Origin: Olegusella massiliensis
Lineage (GTDB): Bacteria; Actinomycetota; Coriobacteriia; Coriobacteriales; Atopobiaceae
Direction of reading: 5' to 3'
Length of the DNA: 64,000 bases
Assembly: GCF_900078545.1 (NCBI RefSeq)
Contig: NZ_FLLS01000002.1
Span: 992,001-1,056,000 of the forward strand
Below the pieces are notes generated by a model, which was not told where the DNA came from, did no database searches, and worked only from the letters and a program-made list of their open reading frames with translations. Shown here piece by piece: positions 44,049-53,495 of the stretch. Both the position numbers and the translations under genes were made by a program. Positions within the stretch are counted from its first letter, which is position 1, and each line of letters begins with the position of its first letter.

Positions 44049-45152
44049 GTGGCTCAACACTTTCGCAGCTCAGAGCGACAGGGGATGGCGGACCGAGATG
44101 TGACAGTTAACGACGAGAAGGTCGTGGCTGAAGTCGCGGACCAGACTCTCGTCGAAGAGGTCGCACCAGCCCCTGAGGCCGCTCCCATAATGGATTCTGT
44201 TGTTATTGCTGACACTGATGCCGTTGCAAGCACGGTGTCTGATGAAGAGGTGTCGGCAGCATTCGATTCTCTCTCATCTGTATCGCCTCTTGTGGCAGAG
44301 CCTGAAGCTCCTGCCTACGATATGCCTGAGGCTACATCGGCAGCAGCGCCCGTCACAGTTCCTCAAGTCCCAGTTATTTCGACTGTCGACACTCCTGCTG
44401 CACCCGCTTATAGCGATGCCTTCATGGATTCGCCGGCGGTGCCAAGGAATGGTACGCCTACCATCTCGATGCGTGGCGTAACAGTGGTCTACCCTGCTCA
44501 GCCTAATAAACCCGCCCTCGAAGACGTGAGTGTGGATATCTATCCTGGTGAGTTTGTCTTTATTGTTGGACATTCGGGTTCAGGTAAGTCCACCTTCATC
44601 CGCCTTTTAACTCGTGAGCTTCGCGCTACCCAGGGGCAGGTTTTGGTTGCAGGCCAAGACCTTACTAAGATGCGCAACAGCAAGGTACCCTACCTGCGCC
44701 GTCAGCTGGGCTGCGTCTTCCAGGACTTTAAACTTTTGCCTGACAAGACTACCTACGAAAATGTTGCTTTTGCTCTTGAGTGCATTGGCAAGCCCAAGTC
44801 TGTCATTAAGGCTCAGGTGCCTGAGGTACTCCGACTCGTGGGTCTTGGCGAAAAGATGGACAATTATCCCGACCAGCTTTCTGGTGGCGAGCAGCAGCGT
44901 GTGGCTGTTGCCCGGGCTATGGTTAATCGTCCGCCGCTTTTGGTCTGCGATGAGCCCACGGGTAATCTTGACCCCGCAATTTCGTTAGGCATCATGAAAT
45001 TACTTGACCGCATTAACCGTGCTGGCACCACTGTCGTAATGGCCACGCATGACCGCGAGATGGTCGACTCTATGCGCAAGCGCGTTATCACGCTTGAGGC
45101 AGGCCATGTCGTCCGTGACCAGGAGAGGGGAGGCTACGGTTACTATGTCTAA
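44049..45152 (+). CDS. ftsE: cell division ABC ATPase FtsE with long disordered N-terminal extension
   Basis: FtsE works with FtsX to activate peptidoglycan hydrolases during division. The ABC domain starts near residue 139 (ISMRGVTVVYP) and has Walker A GHSGSGKS at 174-181, the signature LSGGEQQRVAVARA and Walker B LLVCDEPTGNLDP. Before it lie about 138 residues rich in Ala, Pro, Glu and Val with few aromatics, not found in ordinary FtsE (220-230 aa). GTG 44049 is the start: it has AAGGAGA upstream and the frame before it reads through non-coding DNA. The last codons overlap ftsX. Confidence 0.93.
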   Translation: MAQHFRSSERQGMADRDVTVNDEKVVAEVADQTLVEEVAPAPEAAPIMDSVVIADTDAVASTVSDEEVSAAFDSLSSVSPLVAEPEAPAYDMPEATSAAAPVTVPQVPVISTVDTPAAPAYSDAFMDSPAVPRNGTPTISMRGVTVVYPAQPNKPALEDVSVDIYPGEFVFIVGHSGSGKSTFIRLLTRELRATQGQVLVAGQDLTKMRNSKVPYLRRQLGCVFQDFKLLPDKTTYENVAFALECIGKPKSVIKAQVPEVLRLVGLGEKMDNYPDQLSGGEQQRVAVARAMVNRPPLLVCDEPTGNLDPAISLGIMKLLDRINRAGTTVVMATHDREMVDSMRKRVITLEAGHVVRDQERGGYGYYV

Positions 45153-46077
45153 CTTCGGCTATTCCATACGTGAAGCGATTAAACATTTCCGCCGCAATTT
45201 TGGTACCTGCTTAGGCGCCACCATTACCATCTTTCTATCCCTTTTTGTTATCGGCGCTTTTGTGTTGGGCAGTGCCCTTCTTACCGGTCTCGTTGGTAGC
45301 GTTGAGGATCGCGTGACCATTCAGGCCTTCCTGTCTGATGATGCCGTCAACAAAAACCTTGATGAGGTCAAAGCCTTACAAGCAAAGATTGAAGGCTGGA
45401 AAGACGTTGAGCCTCCTGTTGTCTACAAAGACAAGGAGACCGCGCTCAAGGAGTATCGTGAGACCATGAGCAATCGCAACGCTGAAGAAGCGGTTGCCGC
45501 CTTAGATGGAATTAACCCTGTACCTGCATCCCTTGTTATCAAGTTGGATGACCCTGAGAAAGTCAAAAAAGTTGCTGACCACTTGGCGGCTGATTCTGAT
45601 TTTGCCAAGCTATGTGATGATGCTAAAAATCCTTCCGCTTCTGTCTTGTATGGTCGTGAGACAGTTGAGCGCCTCTTTAGCGTAACGCGTTATATCCGCA
45701 TAGCAACTATTGGACTGGTTGTTCTGCTTACCTTTGTCGCCTTTGTCTTTATTAACAACACCATTCGTTTGGCTATCTCTGCACGTCGTCGTGAGATTGG
45801 CATCGAGCGTTTGGTTGGCGCTTCTAATAGTTTTATTCGTGGACCTTTTGTTGCTGAAGCAGCACTGGAAGCCTGTCTAGGTGCCGCCTTTGCCATTGTT
45901 GCTTTGCACTTTGGCAAGGCAGCTCTGCTCCCTCGCCTGTCTGCAGCCATGTCCTTCCTCTCTTTCAAAATTGCCCCAAGGATAGTACTGAGCACCTATG
46001 GAGCACTGTTGATTATGGGCGTGCTGCTGGGTTTGCTAGGTTCTGCAATTGCTATGAGGCGCTATCTTAGGGTTTAG
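45145..46077 (+). CDS. ftsX: cell division permease-like protein FtsX
   Basis: A 310-residue protein with four membrane segments (about 20-45, then three in the C-terminal half) and a ~130-residue extracytoplasmic domain between the first two, the FtsX layout. The tail IGIERLVGASNSFIRGPF is the conserved ABC-coupling region. ATG 45145 lies within the last codons of ftsE and after GGAGAGGGGAGG, so FtsE and FtsX are coupled. It precedes rnr by 51 bp. Confidence 0.94.
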   Translation: MSNFGYSIREAIKHFRRNFGTCLGATITIFLSLFVIGAFVLGSALLTGLVGSVEDRVTIQAFLSDDAVNKNLDEVKALQAKIEGWKDVEPPVVYKDKETALKEYRETMSNRNAEEAVAALDGINPVPASLVIKLDDPEKVKKVADHLAADSDFAKLCDDAKNPSASVLYGRETVERLFSVTRYIRIATIGLVVLLTFVAFVFINNTIRLAISARRREIGIERLVGASNSFIRGPFVAEAALEACLGAAFAIVALHFGKAALLPRLSAAMSFLSFKIAPRIVLSTYGALLIMGVLLGLLGSAIAMRRYLRV

Positions 46078-46128
46078 TAGTCGGTTGTGATGTGTTGTTG
46101 AGCATCACATAGTTCAGAAGAGGGGCAT

Positions 46129-48156
46129 ATGTCCCGCAAGAGAATTCATAAAGGCCATCGTCGTAACTCCGGCGGTGGCCTTCACCGTCCTCATCAAACG
46201 ATTCAGGGGACATTGCATGTGCAACGCAAAGGCGTTGCTACCGTGGATACTGCCGGGGGCAGTTTTGGTGTTGCTCGTGGCGGTATTCACGAAGCGATGG
46301 ATGGAGATGAGGTCCACGTACTGTTAGTGCAGCGCGGCAGACACGAGCGTCTAGCGGTGGTCTGCGATGTTATTACGCGTGCTCACAGTGAGTTTGTAGG
46401 CCTTTATGAGCTGGCAGATCCATTAGGAGTGATAACTCCTTTGGATGGCCGTCTGGCACGGGATTTTTTTGTATTGCCCGAAGATAGTTCTGCTCAGCGT
46501 CTAGGCGTTAAGCCAGGCGATGTAGTGCGCGCACGCATTTTGGAATACCCTAGCCGCCGCTCGGCAGGTGTGGTGACGATTGATGAACGTCTCGGGACGA
46601 GTTCAGAACTCGATTTGGATATCGAGGCATTGATTGCTTCTTATGGCTTGCCAGAACCTTTTTCTGAAGCAGTGCTTAGTGAGGCTCAGGCCTTGAGCTT
46701 TGATGCTGAAAAGCTTTTGACAAAGGACACGCTGCGGTGCGATTTGCGCCACTTGCTGGCGGTGACAATTGATCCTAGCGATGCTCGTGACTTTGATGAT
46801 GCTGTTGGTGCTCGCATGTTGGATGATGGTGGTTTTGAGCTTGAGGTGCATATTGCTGATGTGAGCCATTTTGTCCCTTGGGGATCTTCAATTGATCTTG
46901 AAGCGCGAAGTCGCACGTGTTCGACGTATTTGGCTGATCGCGTCATTCCCATGTTGCCCGAAAAACTCTGCAATGACCTGTGTTCGCTGATGCCTGAGAC
47001 TGATCGTCTCAGCATGAGTGTATTGATGCAGCTCAACGCCCGAGGCGAGACCATATCTTGCAAGGCAATGCCTGCTGTTATTCATTCATCAGCACGTTTG
47101 GATTACGACAGAGTTGATCAATTGTTGACAGGAGAAATTGCGGCAACAGACCTACCTTGTGCAGAAAAGTTACAGCAGCTCGTGTCAGAAATGCTGCACA
47201 CACTCAACCACATTGCGATGCTCAGGCGCAAGATGCGCCAATGTCGAGGTTCGATTGATTTTGAGACAAGCGAATCTAAGGTTTTGCTTGATAAAGAGGG
47301 ACATGCGATTGGTGTTAAAGTGCGTCGGCGTACTGCTGCAACAAGTCTTATTGAGGAAGCCATGCTTGCAGCTAATGAGGCTGTGGCACAAATGCTTGTA
47401 CAAGCCCAGATTCCTGCGGCGTTTCGCGTACATGAGGCGCCAACGAGTGAGGATCTCAAGGCGACATTGCCAGTCTTGCGCGAACTAGGGGTGCTCAACG
47501 CGGAGGATGAGCCTGCGCTGGTGGCGGGTAGCCCACATGCTATTCAGGCAGTACTTGACGCTGCGAAAGATCAGCCTTCGGCTCCGCTTGTGTCGGCTCT
47601 ACTTTTGCGCGCTCAAAAAAGAGCAGTTTATAGGCCAGAAAATCTCGGTCACTATGCATTAGGTGCGGATGCATATTGTCACTTTACTTCGCCTATTAGA
47701 CGCTATCCCGACTTGGTGGTGCATCGAGCGCTCAAGGCTTTGCTTGCTAAGCAAAGGGAAAGTAAGGAGCAGCACCAAATTGCTCAGGTATTGCCCCAAA
47801 TTTGTCGGAACTGCTCTGACCGTGAACGTATCGCAGATGCAGCAGGAAAGATGTCACAAAAGATAAAGATGGCAGAGTACTATTCTGACCACATTGGCGA
47901 AGCTTTCTCAGGAGTCATTATGGGCGTTGAACGCTACGGACTCTTTGTGACGCTTGACGATACCTTGGCGGAAGGCCTGTTGCCCGTGCGAGTACTGGGG
48001 GCAGAATGGCATCTTTTTGATGATGCGCACATGACACTGCGAGGAGAGGCAAGTGGCCGTGTGTGGCGCGTGGGACAACGCGTGGCCGTGCGCGTTGTGC
48101 ACACCAATTCTGCTCGTGGGCAGATAGATTTTGCCTTGGCAAGTGATACCCGCTGA
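46129..48156 (+). CDS. rnr: ribonuclease R (RNB family 3'-5' exoribonuclease)
   Basis: RNase R degrades structured RNA and defective messages released by trans-translation. The 675-residue protein has a basic N-terminus, cold-shock-like OB domains, the RNB catalytic core with IDPSDARDFDDAV at 214-226 (metal-binding aspartates), and a C-terminal S1-like domain (FSGVIMGVERYGLFVTLDDTLAEGLLPV). It lacks the long Lys-rich tail of E. coli RNase R. Its neighbours smpB and, further on, ssrA make the trans-translation context clear. GAGGGGC precedes the ATG. Confidence 0.95.
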   Translation: MSRKRIHKGHRRNSGGGLHRPHQTIQGTLHVQRKGVATVDTAGGSFGVARGGIHEAMDGDEVHVLLVQRGRHERLAVVCDVITRAHSEFVGLYELADPLGVITPLDGRLARDFFVLPEDSSAQRLGVKPGDVVRARILEYPSRRSAGVVTIDERLGTSSELDLDIEALIASYGLPEPFSEAVLSEAQALSFDAEKLLTKDTLRCDLRHLLAVTIDPSDARDFDDAVGARMLDDGGFELEVHIADVSHFVPWGSSIDLEARSRTCSTYLADRVIPMLPEKLCNDLCSLMPETDRLSMSVLMQLNARGETISCKAMPAVIHSSARLDYDRVDQLLTGEIAATDLPCAEKLQQLVSEMLHTLNHIAMLRRKMRQCRGSIDFETSESKVLLDKEGHAIGVKVRRRTAATSLIEEAMLAANEAVAQMLVQAQIPAAFRVHEAPTSEDLKATLPVLRELGVLNAEDEPALVAGSPHAIQAVLDAAKDQPSAPLVSALLLRAQKRAVYRPENLGHYALGADAYCHFTSPIRRYPDLVVHRALKALLAKQRESKEQHQIAQVLPQICRNCSDRERIADAAGKMSQKIKMAEYYSDHIGEAFSGVIMGVERYGLFVTLDDTLAEGLLPVRVLGAEWHLFDDAHMTLRGEASGRVWRVGQRVAVRVVHTNSARGQIDFALASDTR

Positions 48157-48208
48157 AACACTGCGAGCCCAGTCGGGTAGACTATCCTCACATGATGAGA
48201 GGAACAAG

Positions 48209-49054
48209 ATGAATGCACCTACTACATTAGAAGAAGAACTTCTGCGAGCGGAAGGCTTGCTTGTCCAAGGTGAGGCTGAGGCTGCTCATACGCTGTTGGT
48301 ACGCATGGCTGAAGATGCGGAAGGCTATGTTGACGCCAATTGTGTGACAACCGATGAACTGCAATGGTTTAGCTTTCCGTCGCTGTTTGAGCGCTTGGCA
48401 TATCGTCGTGTTGAAGAAGATCCGCGCGAGTTGCGTGATGTGGGTGAGCCATTGGAGCGTTTGTATGGCGACTTGGGGCTTGCTGAGGTGCATCTTGGTG
48501 ACTACGAAGCGGCAATGCGCGCGCTCACTCAGGCGGTGCGATGGAACCCTATGGGTTGTGAGCACAGGCTTAACCTTGCAGATTTATACCGTTTAGCAGG
48601 GAATATGCAGGAGTATTTGGCACTGACATACTCGGTATTTGAGCGCGCATCCGATGTGCAGCATCTTTGCCGGGCGTTTTTGAATTTTGCAAATTGGTTT
48701 GCCGAGACGGATAAGCCCCAGACTGCGGCGGCTGCACTAAGGGTGGCGCGTCGCCTGGACGCACAGGATGGCTCGCTTGCCGCAGCGCTGGAACAAGCGC
48801 AGGGCACTGATCGTGACCCCGATACCTTAAGTGATGCTGAGGCGCGCAAGCTTTTGAGTGAAGAGGGATTGCCCGATGGCGCAAATGCAGAGATTGCTAT
48901 TTGCTTGCTGATGTGTGCAACAGATGCGGCGGATGCTGGCCAGCGTGGGCTTGCAACGCAGCTGACTCTACGTGCTCGCGACCTGGTGGGTGAAGATGCG
49001 GCGATGACCTTGCTACAGCTTATCCGTGCGGATAATACAGCGGATGAGGTTTAG
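48209..49054 (+). CDS. tetratricopeptide-like protein, function unknown
   Basis: A 281-residue soluble, acidic, helix-rich protein. LYGDLGLAEVHLGDYEAAMRALTQAVRWNPMGCEHRLNLADLYRLAGN around residues 85-135 looks like two TPR units. No catalytic motif is visible. ATG 48209 follows GAGAGGA. It sits between rnr (52 bp) and smpB (4 bp) on the same strand, so it is probably cotranscribed with the RNA quality-control genes; a role there is only an inference from position. Confidence 0.75.
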   Translation: MNAPTTLEEELLRAEGLLVQGEAEAAHTLLVRMAEDAEGYVDANCVTTDELQWFSFPSLFERLAYRRVEEDPRELRDVGEPLERLYGDLGLAEVHLGDYEAAMRALTQAVRWNPMGCEHRLNLADLYRLAGNMQEYLALTYSVFERASDVQHLCRAFLNFANWFAETDKPQTAAAALRVARRLDAQDGSLAAALEQAQGTDRDPDTLSDAEARKLLSEEGLPDGANAEIAICLLMCATDAADAGQRGLATQLTLRARDLVGEDAAMTLLQLIRADNTADEV

Positions 49055-49058
49055 CAGT

Positions 49059-49541
49059 ATGGCTCAAAAGACAAACAAGCGTAATATAAAACTTATCTCG
49101 CGCAATCGTTCTGCTCGACATGAGTATGAGATTGAAGAAACCTGGGAAGTAGGTATTGAGCTTACGGGCACCGAAGTGCGCAGTTTGAGAGAGCGCGCTT
49201 GTCAGATTTCAGACTCCTACTGTATTGTCCGCAATGGGCAGCTGTGGTTGGTGGGTGTGCATATCCACCCCTTTTCACATGGTACGGTATGGAATGTTGA
49301 CCCCGATCGACGCAGGCGCCTGCTTATGCACAAGCGTCAGATAAATTATCTTGATGAAAAGCTGCGTATTCGCGGCATGGCTATTGTGCCGCTGCAGCTT
49401 TATTTTGACGAGCATAACCGCGCAAAACTTCAAATTGGTCTTGCTCGTGGCAAAAAACTCTATGACAAGCGTCATGATTTGGCTCAGCGCCAGTCCGAGC
49501 GCGAGATGCAGCGCGCACTGAAGGAACGTAGTCGGTATTAG
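49059..49541 (+). CDS. smpB: SsrA-binding protein SmpB
   Basis: SmpB binds tmRNA (encoded at 63046-63416) and brings it to stalled ribosomes. The 160-residue protein has the OB-fold signature WEVGIELTGTEVRSLRERACQISDSY, and the C-terminal tail KKLYDKRHDLAQRQSEREM that mimics the anticodon arm. ATG 49059 follows GGATGAGG. The last 13 codons and stop are duplicated at 60641-60681 with one base change (Ala to Val), marking this 3' end as an insertion site. Confidence 0.96.
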   Translation: MAQKTNKRNIKLISRNRSARHEYEIEETWEVGIELTGTEVRSLRERACQISDSYCIVRNGQLWLVGVHIHPFSHGTVWNVDPDRRRRLLMHKRQINYLDEKLRIRGMAIVPLQLYFDEHNRAKLQIGLARGKKLYDKRHDLAQRQSEREMQRALKERSRY

Positions 49542-49543
49542 AG
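49503..49543 (+). repeat. 41-bp direct repeat, left copy (3' end of smpB)
   Basis: GAGATGCAGCGCGCACTGAA and the following bases to GTATTAGAG are repeated at 60641-60681 with a single C/T difference (49516 versus 60654). It spans the last smpB codons plus the stop; this pattern is typical of attachment sites of elements that integrate into gene 3' ends. Confidence 0.9.
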
Positions 49544-49586
49544 AACATGGCAAATACGACATAGATACAAGTAAATATACAGGTAT

Positions 49587-49614
49587 TGCCGCCTTTTTGT
49601 TGGCGGCATTTTTT
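49587..49614 (+). terminator. rho-independent terminator after smpB
   Basis: TGCCGCC-N8-GGCGGCA followed by six T residues, 45 bases after the smpB stop. It lies on the island side of the left repeat, so the element brought a terminator that isolates its genes. Confidence 0.9.
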
Positions 49615-49669
49615 AGACCACTTACCGAGTTGGATGTGTATATGAAGAGAGGTTATCTATACTTCAACT

Positions 49670-49695
49670 CATCATGACAACCTAACAACATGATG
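49670..49695. promoter_or_regulatory. inverted repeat upstream of the GntR gene
   Basis: CATCATG-N12-CATGATG, 38 bases before the GntR start, directly beside TTTATAAGAT, a possible -10 region. It is a candidate operator for autoregulation of the cassette. Confidence 0.4.
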
Positions 49696-49733
49696 TTTAT
49701 AAGATACGAAATTGACACTTGGAGACACAAACA

Positions 49734-50534
49734 ATGGATAAGGGAAAAGTGTCTACCAAACGGGTACTGAGGAACGGCACGGTAGTGGTTAACTCTACCC
49801 GGCCTCAATCTTACGTTCCAAAGTATTACACGGTTAAAGAGTGTATCTCCAAAAATATAGCTGCTAATAAATATAGGTCAGGCGATGCAATACCTAGTGA
49901 GCACGACTTAATGGAGTACTTTGGAGTTAGTCGCATTACGATTCGTCGCGCAATCGATGACCTTGTCAACGAGGGTCTTCTCTATCGCGTTCAAGGTAAA
50001 GGTACATATGTTAGCGGCGCGGGATTTAGCGAAGATTTACTTTCGCTTATGAGTTGTACTCAAGATATTCAAAACTTAGGAATGACCCCCACCAGGAAAG
50101 TAATATCAAGTTCAATTGTTGAGCCAGACGCTGAGCGGCGTACAGTGCTAAATCTTGGTGATGGCGAAGCTGTATTTCGACTTGAACGTATTTACTATGC
50201 GGATGATTTGCCCGTAAATCATACGACCACATATCTGCCGAGTCGTCTTTTTCCTGAAATTGAGCAAATTGACTTTTCACAAAACTCTCTTTATGAAGTG
50301 CTTCGCAAGCGATATGAAGTGCAATTGGTTGAAGCGTTTAGAACAGTACAAGCAGTTAGAGCAAATAATGACATTGCGCGATACCTGCAAATCTCAAAAG
50401 CTTCACCCGTGCTTTTCTTTAGCTGTGTAACTACGGGAGAAGTTCGTGGTCGAAAGATTCCAATTGAAACTTTTGACTGTCATTATCGCAGCGACAAATT
50501 CAAGTTTTATATCAGACAAGCTGCTGGTAATTAG
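49734..50534 (+). CDS. GntR/HutC-family transcriptional regulator (UTRA domain)
   Basis: A 266-residue one-component regulator. The N-terminal winged helix is SGDAIPSEHDLMEYFGVSRITIRRAIDDLVNEGLLYRVQGKGTYVS, cut here only by memory of the family pattern (residues about 55-97); the rest is a UTRA ligand-binding domain that senses small sugars or amino compounds. ATG 49734 is 8 bases after TTGGAGA, which itself is an alternative TTG start and is rejected. It opens the catabolic cassette and likely represses it until the imported compound or a phosphorylated product binds. Confidence 0.92.
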   Translation: MDKGKVSTKRVLRNGTVVVNSTRPQSYVPKYYTVKECISKNIAANKYRSGDAIPSEHDLMEYFGVSRITIRRAIDDLVNEGLLYRVQGKGTYVSGAGFSEDLLSLMSCTQDIQNLGMTPTRKVISSSIVEPDAERRTVLNLGDGEAVFRLERIYYADDLPVNHTTTYLPSRLFPEIEQIDFSQNSLYEVLRKRYEVQLVEAFRTVQAVRANNDIARYLQISKASPVLFFSCVTTGEVRGRKIPIETFDCHYRSDKFKFYIRQAAGN

Positions 50535-50612
50535 ACAGATTTTTTGGCAGGAGGACATCAAGAAAGATGTCTAGTTTTAAACGGTACAAGAAGCAACGAA
50601 AGGAAGAGAGAG

Positions 50613-51818
50613 ATGAGAAGCACTAATGTTAGCAGGCGTTCTTTCCTAGGCGGATCCGTTGCATTGATTGGTCTTGGTCTTGCGGGCTGCGGCTCAAAAG
50701 GTAATTCCAAGACAGAATCTGGTTCAGCAGCTAAAGCTGGTGACAAGAAAGTAGCTATTGTATGTGATGCAGCAGGAAAGACTGACAACGGCTTTAACCA
50801 GCAAGCCATTGAGGCTGCTCAATCAATCTGTGATGAGAATGGCTGGGAGCTCAATGTTATTGAGCCCACCAATGGACTCCCCGCAGCTCTTGAGACGTTA
50901 GGTGAAGAGGGATACAACCTCGTCTTTAATATGCAATATGATTTTGAAGCCCTCATTAATGGCACTGGTGGTGCAAGCCCCTTGGCGGAGCAGTATCCAG
51001 ATACCACCTGGGTAGTATTTAACGACAATCCTAATGTTGATAAAGAAGGCAAGCTTATTCATAAAAATGTGATTTCTGTTCTCTTTAATATGAATGAGAA
51101 TTCTTATCTTGCCGGTGCTCTTGCAGTTTTAGTTAATGAGAACGCAGAAAAAATCTTTGCAGGCGGTGATTACAAGTTTACCGCTCCAGACAAGACACGT
51201 GCAATGGGCTTCATTGGCGGCACCGAATCTAATGGTATTACGGTATTCTCCTATGGCTTTATTCAGGGCATGCAGCATGAGGCGGAGAAACTTGGTGTGA
51301 AATATGACTATTACACCAAGTATGATGCTGGTTTTACAGATACTGCCGCTGGTTCAACGACAGCAGGTACCTACTATGACAACGGCGCAAATATTGTATT
51401 TGTTGCTGCAGGCGGCGTGGGCACAGGTGTAACCTCCAAGGCAAAAGAGGTTGGCAAGTTAGCTATAGAAGTTGATGCCAATAAGGATGAGGATCAGCCT
51501 GGTTATATTCTCACGTCTGTGTTGAAGTCAACCAATGTACCCGCCCAGGCGCTCTGCGAGGCGCTCGGTAATGGCAGTATTGCTGAGGTAGAGCGTGTGC
51601 AATATTACAACCTTGAATCTGGTGCAGTTGATTTGACTGATTTTGCAACGATTGAAAAGTCGATTACTTCTGATGAGGGCAAGACAAAGTGGGAAGAAGC
51701 AAAGCAGGAGATTGCAACTTTAAAGAAGCAAATTATTGATGGCGACATTAAGGTTGTAAACGCTCAAGAAGGCGAAACATTTGATCCTGCTACTTGTCCC
51801 AACGTGAATATTAAGTAG
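50613..51818 (+). CDS. BMP-family substrate-binding lipoprotein (nucleoside-type ABC importer)
   Basis: A 401-residue extracytoplasmic binding protein of the Bmp/PnrA family, most members of which bind nucleosides. The N-terminus has a twin-arginine motif SRRSFLGG and a lipobox LAGC with Cys30, so export by Tat and lipid anchoring are predicted. Family blocks include DNGFNQQAIEAA and MGFIGGTESNGITVFSYGF. ATG 50613 follows GAAAGGAAGAGAG. A strong hairpin after the gene separates it from the ATPase and permeases, as expected if more binding protein than transporter is made. Confidence 0.92.
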   Translation: MRSTNVSRRSFLGGSVALIGLGLAGCGSKGNSKTESGSAAKAGDKKVAIVCDAAGKTDNGFNQQAIEAAQSICDENGWELNVIEPTNGLPAALETLGEEGYNLVFNMQYDFEALINGTGGASPLAEQYPDTTWVVFNDNPNVDKEGKLIHKNVISVLFNMNENSYLAGALAVLVNENAEKIFAGGDYKFTAPDKTRAMGFIGGTESNGITVFSYGFIQGMQHEAEKLGVKYDYYTKYDAGFTDTAAGSTTAGTYYDNGANIVFVAAGGVGTGVTSKAKEVGKLAIEVDANKDEDQPGYILTSVLKSTNVPAQALCEALGNGSIAEVERVQYYNLESGAVDLTDFATIEKSITSDEGKTKWEEAKQEIATLKKQIIDGDIKVVNAQEGETFDPATCPNVNIK

Positions 51819-51829
51819 CTTGCTACATA

Positions 51830-51869
51830 TAAGAGGGGATGGTTGCATTATTTGCATCCCCTCTTATTT
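51830..51869 (+). terminator. attenuating hairpin between binding protein and transporter genes
   Basis: Perfect 12-bp stem TAAGAGGGGATG/CATCCCCTCTTA with a 13-base loop, then only TTTC. Probably a partial terminator or an mRNA 3'-end protector for the binding-protein message. Confidence 0.75.
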
Positions 51870-51923
51870 CATGCGTTTTTATGTCTATGTGTTCCACCTC
51901 AACCATACGGAGATGTATGGCAG

Positions 51924-53495
51924 ATGAATATTATCCAAACAATCGGCTTAACAAAGAAGTTTGGTGACTTTGTTGCCAATGATCACATTGACCTCTCAAT
52001 CAAAGAGGGGGAAATCCGCTGCATTGTCGGCGAAAACGGTGCAGGCAAATCAACATTGATGAATATGCTCTATGGGATGTTGCGTCCTACGAGCGGCACA
52101 CTTCTGCTCCGCGGTAAAGAAGTTCAGATTGACAGTCCTACCGATGCGATTAACCTAGGCCTTGGCATGGTGCACCAACACTTTAAGCTTGTACCTAGTC
52201 TTACGGTCTATGAGAATATTCTGCTAGGAGCCGAGATTAAGAAATCGGCAAATTCCCCGCTGATTGATACACGTAAAGAAATTGAAGTTGTACGCGCATT
52301 GATTGACGATTATGACTTTGAGCTGAATCCTGAGGATAAGGTTGAAGACATTTCCGTTGGCGAACGTCAGCGGGTAGAGATTCTCAAAATGTTATATCGC
52401 AATGTCGATATCCTTATTTTGGATGAGCCAACGGCGGTGCTTACCCCTCAAGAAGTTGACGGACTCTTTGAGAATCTTCGCAAACTACGCTCTCAAGGCA
52501 AAACTATCATCGTCATTACGCACAAGTTGCGTGAGGTCATGGCGTTGTCCGACAACGTTACCGTTATCAAAGCTGGAAAAGTTGTTGGCCAGCTTAAGAC
52601 AAGCGAGACAAATGAAGTGGAACTTGCCCAACTAATGGTGGGTCGCAAGGTGGCCCATGCAGTTAATGATGGCTCGGTCCAAGCACCCTCTGACAACATT
52701 ATGTATTACGTTGAAAATCTACGCACGATTGATGGGTATGGCAACGAAGTTCTCTTTGGAGTTTCATTTGAGGTTCATAAAGGAGAGATTCTTGGCATTG
52801 CAGGTGTTGAGGGCAATGGTCAATCAGAACTAGTAAGCCTTTTATCGGGGACGATGGAGGCTACAGCAGGAAAAGTATTTCTTAAAGGTAACGATATCAC
52901 CAATTGGTGGCCTGATCAGCTTCGCCATGTTGGGATAGGTATTATTCCGGAAGATCGAGGTCTAGAGGGTCTATGTGGAACAATGAGCATTGCTGATAAC
53001 GCGATAGCAGGCTATCACGATCGATCCGAAGTTTGTCATCATGGCTTTTTGGATAGCAGAGCAATTAAGACAAAGCGTGATCGTCTTCTTGAAGCCTTTG
53101 CTGTCCGTACGGGTGATGTTAACGGTGATGTAGGCGCTCTTTCTGGTGGAAATGCGCAAAAACTCATTGTTGCTCGTGAACTCGAAAGCAATCCACATTT
53201 CCTTATTGCCTGTCAGCCTACGCGTGGTGTTGATATTGGATCAGAAGAATTTATCCATGCTAAATTGCTTGATTTTCGTAATGCCGGCCAGTCAGTGCTG
53301 TTGGTGTCCAGTGAGCTTTCTGAGGTGCTAGGCCTTTCAGACAGAGTACTCGTTATGTATCGCGGAAAAATCGCAGGTGAAGTGGATCCTAAAAAGGTTA
53401 CGAGTCGAGAGGTGGGCCTGCTGATGGCGGGAATCTCGGCCGAGGAGCAAAAATCAGAAAGAAAGGAGGTAGGCGATGAAGAGAACCAATCGTAA
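51924..53495 (+). CDS. ABC transporter ATP-binding protein with two ABC domains (nucleoside/sugar type)
   Basis: A 523-residue tandem ATPase of the RbsA/NupO type. Domain 1 has a complete Walker A GENGAGKS at 36-43, signature SVGERQRVEI and Walker B ILILDEPTAVLTP. Domain 2 has the degenerate P-loop GVEGNGQSELVS and signature LSGGNAQKLIVARE, as is normal for this family, so one site probably hydrolyses ATP. ATG 51924 has GGAG 11 bases upstream. The gene overlaps the first permease by 20 bp. Confidence 0.94.
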   Translation: MNIIQTIGLTKKFGDFVANDHIDLSIKEGEIRCIVGENGAGKSTLMNMLYGMLRPTSGTLLLRGKEVQIDSPTDAINLGLGMVHQHFKLVPSLTVYENILLGAEIKKSANSPLIDTRKEIEVVRALIDDYDFELNPEDKVEDISVGERQRVEILKMLYRNVDILILDEPTAVLTPQEVDGLFENLRKLRSQGKTIIVITHKLREVMALSDNVTVIKAGKVVGQLKTSETNEVELAQLMVGRKVAHAVNDGSVQAPSDNIMYYVENLRTIDGYGNEVLFGVSFEVHKGEILGIAGVEGNGQSELVSLLSGTMEATAGKVFLKGNDITNWWPDQLRHVGIGIIPEDRGLEGLCGTMSIADNAIAGYHDRSEVCHHGFLDSRAIKTKRDRLLEAFAVRTGDVNGDVGALSGGNAQKLIVARELESNPHFLIACQPTRGVDIGSEEFIHAKLLDFRNAGQSVLLVSSELSEVLGLSDRVLVMYRGKIAGEVDPKKVTSREVGLLMAGISAEEQKSERKEVGDEENQS

